In this document: in pieces, positions 56,021-64,000 of the stretch
Layout: each line of letters begins with the position of its first letter
Numbering within the stretch: the stretch's first letter is position 1
Assembly: GCF_010093535.1 (NCBI RefSeq)
Contig: NW_022985185.1
Coordinates: 148,783 to 212,782, forward strand
Origin: Lindgomyces ingoldianus
Taxonomy: Eukaryota; Ascomycota; Dothideomycetes; Pleosporales; Lindgomycetaceae
DNA: 64,000 bases
Reading direction: 5' to 3'
Translations under genes and position numbers: made by a program
Notes under the pieces: model-generated
Told to the model about the DNA's origin: nothing
Seen by the model: only the letters and a program-made list of their open reading frames with translations
The model's database searches: none

Positions 56021-57299
56021 CGTAGGCTTCCCTTCTAGTTAGCGTCTTTGCTGTTATGTTTTTTCTGTTGTAAGTGTTAGGTTTTCTTTTTAGCTAGTGC
56101 GTGTCCTTTTATAAATGCTTAACATATGCTTATCCTTTTTAACTATGCCCTACTAGGCTCCTTGTCTTTCTACCTCTATTTGTTGCCTTTAGACTGTTGC
56201 CTAACTTAATCTGCTCTGTTACACAAAAATGCGTCCTTATAGCGCCTGTTGTTTAAGCAGTTCCTCTTACATAATGTCCCTATTATTAGACAAGTGTGTA
56301 GAGTGTGTTTAAAAAGGGTGTTATTATAATACATTTATGTTAGATGCGTCTTAGGATTGTTTAAAGAAGAAGCAGAAAAGATTATAAGTAAAGTTAAAAA
56401 AGGCTTAAAAAGATAAGATATGTAAAAAAAAAAAGTCCTTAGCACACCTATAGTCCTTAGTAGCTTATTAGAAGAGAGTGTAAAAGCAACTTAATCTTCT
56501 AGCAGATTAAAGGGTAAAATATTTAAAAAAAGACTTTTCCTTCTTAGATAAGCTTAAAGCACTTAAGGTAAAAGTAGCTAGCCTTTCTTTACCTTAGCTA
56601 GTGTTAAAGGGGCGTAGTCTTCCTACATTACAGCTAACTAATGCTGTAGTTCTAGCTAGTAAGGATGTTTTTTAGTTATGTAAACTTTTACCTAAGTAGT
56701 TTAATCTAAAAGGCGTAAGTAATATTCCTTTAGCGCCTTCTAGGCATTCTATAGGTTTATAGCAGGTTCCTAGGTGTTTTTATAGGTTAAGTATCCTACC
56801 TACTTTATTAAGTAACAGTTTCTTTTTTTATCTAAGATTTTCTTAACTTTGTATTTAAGTTCTTTTTTATCCTATTTTTAAGTTGCTAACAGGATATTTT
56901 TAGGTGCTAGTTCTAGCTTAAAAACATAGAACTATAGGAAGATCTTTATATTCTTTAGTAATTTAAGCTTACATGCTTTTAAGTAGGTTTAAATAACTTT
57001 ATAAAGTTTTATTTATTTTTTAGCTAGCTTTTATGCTAGTTAAGAGTTTTTAAAGTTTATAGTATCTAAATATACATAATTATAGGGATATATTTTTAGC
57101 GCTATTTATTAGTGTTAATTTACTAATACTTTTATAGCTTTTACTGCTATCTAGGCTTTTTTACCTAGTTTCTAATGTATTTTTAATAGTTATGTTGTTT
57201 AGTTTAAGGCTTCTAGTAAATTTATTAGCTAAGTTCTAAAAAGCTTATATTAATATAAGTAGCTAAAGTTTACTTTATATAGAGTTATCTTAGTTAAGG

Positions 57300-57440
57300 T
57301 AGACTGTGTAGTGTTAATAGCTAACTAAGCTATTAGCAACTATTCTAGCTAGTCTGTTTATTTATATAAAACATATTTTTATAGATACTTTTCTATTTTT
57401 GTGTTTATTTATTCTGTCTGTCTATCTGTCTAAAGGTAAT
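57300..57440 (-). other. Integrase core remnant of the Gypsy element
   Basis: Read on the minus strand with stops as expected Gln/Trp: a segment resembling HPQTDGQTE of Gypsy integrases appears as TDRQTE, followed by INTKIEKYL and, after stops, LAINTTQS, matching the usual N-x-x-I/L-E-x-Y-L and F-A-x-N-x-x-x-H/Q-x-S order. Confidence 0.75.
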
Positions 57441-58254
57441 AGGCTATAGAGAGTTTATAAATTATCTTAAAGTGTTAAACTATAGTTATCTAATATTTGC
57501 TAGTAAAAAGTTTATTTTTATTTAAAATAATAATCTATAAGCATTTATATGTTATAAAAAGGTTCTTTTTTAGTTTAAACATAAATTCTTTTACTGTTAT
57601 GCTTTTCTCTGTTACCTATATAAGAACAAACTTAGTAGTTTTATTAACTACTACTATAATTATATTACAAAGCCTTTCTGTACTAGGTTTACAGGATAGT
57701 AGTAATTTTATTATAAAGTCTATTATTACTATAGTCTAGAGTTATTTAGGTGCTGTAATTAGCTAAAGTTATCTATATAGTTTATATCTTTAGAGATTGT
57801 TTTTATAGCATAAGTTACACTCTTATAGTACCTTTATACATAAGTGTTTTAGTTATAGAATGTCTTTAAGAACTACTTTTTTTATTTTCTTTTAGAGTAA
57901 TTCTATTCTAGAATGCCTAAACATTAGGGCTTTATAGTATTTTTTAATAAGGTTTTTTTATTTATGTTTAGTAATTATTAAAGAACAGATTAGTTCCTCT
58001 AGCTCTAGTCTATTATATACTATGCCCTAGTTAGTTTTCTTAAAGATTGTAAATTCCTCTGTGTTTTCTTTTAATTTATTAAAGTAGTTAGAACGTCTGC
58101 TAAGGATGTCTACTTATTAATTATTACTTCTAGAGATGTGCTTAATAATAAAATTAAACTGTGCTAACTCTATTACCTATTATACATGCATTAAGGAGAG
58201 TTTCTTTGTTGTTAAGAATGTTACTAAATTAGCGTAGTTAGTATAAATAACAAA

Positions 58255-58365
58255 TTATTGTCTAAGTCTTTATAGTTTAACTTTCTAATTCCTATAAGTG
58301 TTAACTATAGCCTTAAGTTCTTTGTCTAGTATAGTGTATTTTTATTCTGCAAGGGCAAACTTTAC
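58255..58365 (-). other. RNase H remnant of the Gypsy element
   Basis: On the minus strand, KYTILDKELKAIVNTYRN corresponds to the conserved Gypsy RNase H segment (Y-x-I-x-D-K-E-L-L-A-I-V) that carries a catalytic Glu, followed by stop-interrupted sequence. Confidence 0.75.
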
Positions 58366-58679
58366 TAAATAGTATGCTACTAGGTGCTAATAACTATTCT
58401 TCTGTTTTTATAAAAGGGCTGCTCCTTTAGCTTGTTTTAAGGCGTTAGTATGTACCTTAGTTTTAAGAGTTAGGTTATACATTCTAAAAACTAGATAGCT
58501 AGTAATAATCTTTTTTAGTTCTTTAAAGAATTAGTTTATCTTAGTTATCTACTAAAACTTATATAATGCTTTTTCCTTTGTTATAGCGTTAGTTAGCAGG
58601 AGCGCTATTTTAGAGTAGTCCTTAATTATCCTTTGTACGTAGCCTGTTAGTCTAAGGAATCCTCTTATTTTAGTAACAG

Positions 58680-59230
58680 ATTTAGGTACAGGCTATTTAA
58701 GTACTTTAGTTACTTTCTTTAGGTCTATCTTTATCTTATCTTAGTTTATAATAAATCCTAAATATTTAGTTTCTTATACATTAAACTTGCATTTTTTTAG
58801 CTAAAGGTGTAGGCTATATTGCCTAAGACGTTCTAGTACAAGTTTTACTTTTAATATGTAGTTGTTGCAGCTTTCCTTAGTATATATTAGTATGTTGTTA
58901 AGGTATACTAATACAAATATGTTAAAGTACAGGTTTAAAGCTATGTTAATAACTCTTTAGAAAGTTACAAGCGCGTTAGTAAGCCTAAAAGGCATAATAA
59001 GTAGTTTATATAGTTCTTTAGGGGTTCTAAAGGCTGTTATTTACTTATGTCTTTACTTAATTCTTATTTTATTAAATTTATCTTAGATATTAAACTTAGT
59101 AAAGTGTTTAGTTCTTTTTAATTAGTTTATAATATTTTAAATTATTAGAAGGGGGTACTAATTTTTTATAGTATTATTATTTAGAGTTTAGTAGTTTTAA
59201 TATACTTTTACTTTACTATTTTTCTTTTTT
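58680..59230 (-). other. Reverse transcriptase remnant of the Gypsy element
   Basis: The minus strand shows TAFRTPKELYKLLIMPFRLT, then VLVYLNNILIY at about 58894-58911, then KYLGFIIN. The YLDD catalytic box has become YLNN (58894-58905), both Asp codons changed by G-to-A, so the enzyme would be dead even without the stops. Confidence 0.85.
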
Positions 59231-59984
59231 ATAAAGACTACTGCTAATGCTACAAGGCTGTTACTTTTTTAAATATGCCCTTATAATAGCATCTTATTTA
59301 CATATTCCTATAGTGTGTCTTTTTAGGCTTTAGTTAATAGTTAGAGTTTATAAGCTTTTAGCTAGGGTTCTAGTTTAAAATTAATAGCGTAATTCTATAG
59401 TTAGTGTAGGGGTAGTTCTCTTAGGTCTTCTAGGGTCTTAAACATGTCTTTATATTCCTTATATTCCTTAGGTAAGTTTCTTGTTTTGTGGGAAATCTTA
59501 TAAATTTTTATTTAATTAAGGTCTTATTTTTTTTAGAATTCTTTAAAGGATATTTTCTTTAGTTCTTTTTTTATTAGATAAACTACTTAAGCTTTTAGTT
59601 CTTAGTAAGGGAACTTTTTTAGTTTTTCTTTTTTAGGGAAGTATCTGCTTCCTTCTTTTGCTTATTAGTAGAAGGTGCATAAATTGTTGTAGCAGGCTAA
59701 CTATGTTATACAGGCGTAGTCTTGTTTTGTTACTAGGGTTATAGTTTACTAGTTAATTATTAAGTTATATTTATAAAGCTAATTATATTTAAGTATTACT
59801 TAGTACTTTTTTCTTAGTAGCAAGATATTAAAAGATATCTAGTTGCTAGTTCCTTTAGCATCTGTAATAAGTTTATAAGTTTTAAGTTATATCTATTCTA
59901 CTTTATATTTAATTAATAAGGTGTTTACTAGAGTTACTTTAAAAAGTCTTTTTTTACTTCTAAAGGGTATCTGTTTTTAGTTAA

Positions 59985-60045
59985 CCTATGTAGAGTTAAT
60001 TGCTATAAAGGTGCAGCTACTGTCTATTAGTGTAAGGCCTGTCTA
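59985..60045 (-). other. Aspartic protease remnant of the Gypsy element
   Basis: The minus strand reads LTLIDSSCTFIAIN, corresponding to the retroviral-type protease active-site block (L-x-D-S-G-x-[ST]-x-x-F-I). Asp is kept; the Gly after Ser is Ser. Confidence 0.65.
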
Positions 60046-61365
60046 TTCTTGTTCTAGGCAAGAGAGAGTTATTTCTGTAGTTAGGCTTCTGCCTAGTCCT
60101 TATCTAACAGCAATAAGAGTACAAAGTTTATAGGGAACTTTAGAATAGTTTATACTATTGTCTTTTTTTACTTTAAAAGCTTTTTTAAGGTAGCTTTTAA
60201 TTTAGTTAGACTATATTTTATATTTTTAATAACCTTGTATTATACATTTTACTACTGTGCAATGTTAGTCTTCTACTTTATAATAATACAGCATTTAGTT
60301 ATTTTGTTAGTGTGCCTTCTACTAAAAGTAGTAAAATGCGCAGTTTGCTTGCTTTTTACATTTTATCTAGGGTTTCTATTTATGCTTAGTTCTAGTGTTG
60401 CAGTAGGCGCACTAGGGCATTTTACAAGTTAATGCTATTCTAGGGAGCGTATTACTTGCAAGTTTACTTGCCTAAATTCTATATAGCTACTAGCTAGCCT
60501 TATGCTTAGTTAGCTAGTGTTTTAGGTAGTACTTGTTAACACATAGATACTAGTTATAGAGACAGTTTCTAAGGTTATTCTAGACTAGTATTAGTTACAC
60601 TTATGTCTATCTTAGGTGCTCTTTTGTTTGTACTATCTGTAAAGGGTGGCTTTAATATGTGCATTAGAACTTGTTATGTCTTTAACTTTTACATAGAATG
60701 CAGTATTCTTTTTGTTAATAAACTTCTAGGTCTTTTTATGTAATTACTAGTGCTAAAGGGGGTGTATTAGCTCTCTAGTTGCAGGGTTTTAAAGTTATTA
60801 AAGAGGTGCATTGCTAATTAGGACTTATTTCTTTATTTAGAATTTTTTAGAATAATTTCTATTATTCTTTGTTATTTAGCATAGTGTAGTAGGTTCTAGT
60901 AATTTTCTTAATTATACTATAAGTGTCTGCGTTGTTGTTAATATGTACTTTATACATAGTTTTTCTGTAATTTTGTAAGTTATAAGTGTTGCTGCACTTC
61001 TAGCAGTTGCCTTAGTTAAATTAGTATTGTAGTTCTTAGGCAGAGATTTTAATTATTAGTTATTCTAAGGGGAATAATTTTTTCCCTTCTTTTATGTTTG
61101 CAACATATGTTGTTGCTTACATGTAGCCTTACTATTCTTTATAAACAGCTGCTTGTTCTAGTGCCTTAAATATGTTATTATTATTCTAAACTTTAACCTT
61201 CTAGTATTCTGTCTAGTATCTATTAGATTTATAATTGCCTCTACATTACTAGTAAAGGTTTTTGTTTAGTCTATCTAGAATTTTAGGTCTTGTTAGACCC
61301 TGCTTTATATATATTGCTTTTATAGTTAGTCCTTTATCTTTATTTTTTTAGTTACTAGAGTCTAG

Positions 61366-61407
61366 GCATTCTCTTTTATAATGTCTTACTTTTTTATAGT
61401 TAAGGCA
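61366..61407 (-). other. Gag zinc-knuckle remnant of the Gypsy element
   Basis: Fourteen minus-strand codons, CLNYKKVRHYKREC, fit C-x2-C-x4-H-x4-C exactly except that the second Cys is Tyr (TGT to TAT), a RIP-type change. Confidence 0.75.
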
Positions 61408-62426
61408 CGCTCTTTCCTTAAGCTATTTTTATTATTTAGTACTTAGCAGCAGCCTTTTACTATTTTAGAACTTACTCTTTTTCTTAGTTAAGCCTTATGT
61501 ATATTTAGCATAGCTAAGATCTATTAGTTTACTATTAGACTGTTAAGTCTTTTTTTTTCTCTAGAATACTTCTAGTTTCTAGGGTGTTATGCTAGGGCAC
61601 TTCTTATAAAGACGTTTTTAATGCTAATTATTATATGTAGTTACCCTTTTTATGTATTCTTTAAATTTTTTTAGTTTGCTGTAATGCATAAATTTGTCTT
61701 TAATTACATTAAATAGTCTATTATAGAACATTCTTCTAATAGCTGCTTTATTAGTTTATCTACTAATAGCTAATTATTTGCAGAAGTGTGCTGCATATAA
61801 TTAGACAGTGCTCTTTTCTTATTATAGGGTGTTTATTCTATTAACTACCTTTTCCTTCTAATTAGCTTAGCTATAGATTATTATAAAAGCTTATTTAAAG
61901 GCGTTTATGTTTTAAAAAATTTTTTAAGTGTAAATAAAAAAAATTTCTTTAGTTACTTTATACTTTATCTAATTATCTGCGTGTAGTTAGAACTAGATAG
62001 CTAGGGGTCCTTCTAGGTAGAGTTCTATCTATAAGATTATTTCCTTATCTGTCTAAAAAGCGCCTTTGTTGTACTACATATATAAGTAGCATTAAGTAAA
62101 GAATAGCTTAAAGTCCTTAGCTATACTATTAAATAATTTAGGTAGGGCTAGGTGTAGTAACTTTTTTAACTTAACACTAGTCTTTTTTTTAGCAGCGTTG
62201 CAAAGTTTAGCAACTTTTATGTAAAGGGCGTGTAGTTGTTAGATGTGTAGTTGTTGTTAAAGCTAGGCTCTAAGTGTTTTAAGTTTTTAACAGAGATACT
62301 GTATTTATTAACTGTGTTCTTTCTTATTCCTAGATAGGGTTTTACTAGTGCTAGCTGCACTAGCTCCTATTATGCTAATATTAAGGGAGGTGTAAGGTGC
62401 TATACTTTTAAAGAGGTAGTAATTAA

Positions 62427-63015
62427 TGTTATAATCTTTACTTTAAAGAAATAGTAATTTCTAAAGTACAACAGCCTATGCAGTGTTAACAAAAAAAGGG
62501 GGTAAGAACTTAGCTAGATTAAGTGTATAGTCTGTTTAGTAGAGTAAGAGATAATTAGGGTTTTAAGAGGTAGGCTGTAGTTTGTCCCTATAGCTGTATA
62601 GGTAGCTAGGTGTTACTAGTTAGGTAGACAAAGGTTAGAGGTATATATGTTGCAAGATATACAAGGCAGCTTAATCCTCTTTAGAAAGAATTTAAGCTTT
62701 TTAGTCTATTATAAAAAATAAACTAAACATTAATTATAACCTTTAAACTATAGTTAAGATTAAGACTATATATATAATAGTTACATGCTTACATGTTTGC
62801 ATGCTGTTTTCCTTTGTAGCCTGTAAGCGCGTAAGCCTGTAATATCTTATTAGATAACACATTCTGCTAAGCATTTATCTATAAGATAGCGCTATTCCTC
62901 TTCTGTTTAGTTATAAGGTCTGCTAATTGCGGGGTTAACTGTTTTCCATCTGCTGTGCTTAGGGCTGTGCGTAATAGCAAGCTAACTTATTACAGGCTGT
63001 TTGTTAGCTGTAACA
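62427..63015 (-). repeat. Upstream (5') LTR of the Gypsy element
   Basis: 589 bp, TGTTA...TAACA, colinear with 55432-56020. Because the element is on the minus strand this is its 5' LTR. The primer-binding site should lie just below 62427, but the bases there (minus strand TTAATTACTACC) match no tRNA end I can recognise. Confidence 0.93.
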
Positions 63016-63020
63016 ATAGC
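63016..63020. repeat. Target-site duplication (ATAGC), right copy
   Basis: Directly follows the TAACA end of the right LTR and matches 55427-55431. Confidence 0.85.
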
Positions 63021-64000
63021 TTACTACGTACACATAGCTATTAATAATATAGAAGAAGCCTAAGAGGATATAAAGGATTATTTAGACTACAGTTCTTTAC
63101 ATAATTAAAGTAATGCTTTGTCTATTATAAAGAAGAATATTAGTTAATAAATTATCTTTATATAGATTAATTTTATGCAAAATGCTAATATATCTCTTTA
63201 TATAAAAGATTCTATAACAAGACACTAACATGTAAGGAGGTAAATATGTACATTTAAAAGTTTAAAGGTAAACTAAAGTAAAAAAAAAAAAAGTTGCATA
63301 ATAATAATAACTTAGATAAAGAGAAAAGTAAGAAGATTATTAACTACCTTACTAATGCTGCATTTCTCTACTACGCGACTGTAGAGGACATCTACAGCCT
63401 AGAACCTAAAGGATATGCAGAACAGTTTATTCTTAAAAATTAATACTGTACAGTATACTAAAGTAAACTATAGAATACTAGCGCAGTAAGGATCTCTACT
63501 ATAAAGAAGTTATAACTTAAAGCATACCTGTAAAAATTCTTTTATATAAAAGTAGACTAGACACTAAGGAAGAAAAGTATTAGCTTTAAAAAATAAAAAT
63601 TAATAGAATTAATTAGTACTATATAAATTACTAACTTAGTTAGTAATGTAATGTATTACATTCTAAAAACTCTAACACTATTCCTGCTATTACTAGCAGA
63701 TGCTAACTAACTTAGGGCATACTTTAACAACATTTTAAATGTTATTATACATAAAGACAAAACTACTATCTTTATTATATAAAAATAAAGACACTTTTTT
63801 TTTAATATTAGTAAAAAAAAATTTATGTCTTTTTTTACTAAATTAGAACTTTACTACCTCTACTACTAATTTAGACACCTCTGCATAGAGAAACTCTAAA
63901 AAATGCTAACTAGCGCTAGCTACAACATTAATGCTGTAGTGCTAGAAGAGATTAAGAAGTTCTACTACCTCTACTAATTATATAACTAGGCCTTATAAAA
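63016..64000 (+). mobile_element. Right part of the RIP-degraded Copia-type retrotransposon (gag zinc knuckle to pre-integrase), running off the window
   Basis: Resumes, in the frame interrupted at 55431, with a knuckle-like CFVYYKEEYQ starting at 63114; fungal Copia Gag proteins have C-F-V-C-x-K-x-x-C here, and the missing Cys codons read as Tyr. After a frame change come VEDIYSLEPKGYAEQFIL (about 63380), a protease-like stretch, and, at about 63830-63990, a GAG-pre-integrase-like zinc block (YYQFRHLCIEKL, then FYYLYQLYNQA) matching the H-x-R-x-G-H-P and C-x2-C pattern with His/Cys turned to Tyr. The element's integrase and reverse transcriptase would lie beyond 64000. Confidence 0.68.

Larger units (their letters stand above)
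55432..63015 (-). mobile_element. Complete but inactivated Ty3/Gypsy LTR retrotransposon, 7584 bp
   Basis: Bounded by two 589-bp direct LTRs and a 5-bp target duplication. Coding order on the minus strand is Gag zinc knuckle (about 61.4 kb), aspartic protease (about 60.0 kb), reverse transcriptase (59.2-58.7 kb), RNase H (about 58.3 kb) and integrase (about 57.4 kb), the Gypsy order. A purine tract AGAAGGGAAG (complement of 56027-56036) stands just before the downstream LTR, as a polypurine tract should. Every frame is full of TAA/TAG, and catalytic residues are changed in the way expected from C-to-T and G-to-A mutation, so no protein can be made. Short plus-strand frames (57497-57739, 60235-60432) are antisense noise. 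Confidence 0.93.

Noticed and set aside
57497..57739. 80-codon plus-strand frame in the AT-rich block, and a similar one at 60235-60432
   Set aside because: They are antisense to the Gypsy pol region and arise from AT-rich composition.
53780..64000. Reading the AT-rich block as mitochondrial DNA or a centromere
   Set aside because: The LTR pair, target duplication and pol motifs explain it as RIP-damaged retrotransposons; no mitochondrial genes are present.

Overview
The window is nuclear DNA of a filamentous ascomycete (Pezizomycotina). Genes are spaced roughly 0.3 to 3 kb apart on both strands and carry short GT-AG introns of about 45-120 bases with CTRAY-type branch points. Several products are fungal-type: fungal Med1, RACK1/Cpc2, a PHO84-type transporter and a Ser-rich cupredoxin-like membrane protein. 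The last 10 kb is an AT-rich, TpA-rich block of ruined retrotransposons, as left by repeat-induced point mutation (RIP). The protein style and small lineage-specific genes fit Dothideomycetes best, but this is an impression, not a placement.

Layout. 1-4.3 kb: 3' part of Mediator subunit 1, then an FAD-linked D-lactate dehydrogenase-type oxidase. 4.9-8.8 kb (minus): a 1297-residue disordered Ser/Pro-rich protein with a divergent four-copy motif. 8.8-17 kb: gene-poor, with a cupredoxin-like membrane protein and a small Cys/His-rich protein. 17.0-18.7 kb: glutamine synthetase with a one-codon first exon and a GC-AG intron. 20.1-21.0 kb: a phosphotransferase (APH-like) pseudogene. 22.9-25.1 kb: a PHO84-type phosphate transporter, divergent from a multi-exon fungal protein of unknown function (25.8-27.9 kb). 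28-34.3 kb: gene-poor, with faint relics only. 34.4-52.9 kb: dense housekeeping block with a complex I assembly factor, a calponin-type actin regulator, U1 snRNP protein C, an NmrA-like reductase, RACK1 with an intronic U24-type snoRNA, a peroxisomal dienoyl-CoA isomerase, a three-domain isochorismatase/AlkB/GST fusion, an HMCES/SRAP abasic-site protein and a mitochondrial TPR protein. 53.6-64 kb: a Copia-type element (plus strand, running off the window) interrupted by a complete 7.58-kb Gypsy element (minus strand) with 589-bp LTRs and a 5-bp target duplication.

The genes do not form a pathway or a biosynthetic cluster. The most notable structures are the nested retrotransposons, the intron-encoded snoRNA, the U1-C gene whose first intron cannot be spliced canonically to give a complete zinc finger, and the triple-domain fusion whose isochorismatase-like part lacks its expected cysteine. 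Exon coordinates were worked out by hand from splice signals and frame continuity; conserved genes are reliable, while first exons and lineage-specific genes are less so.
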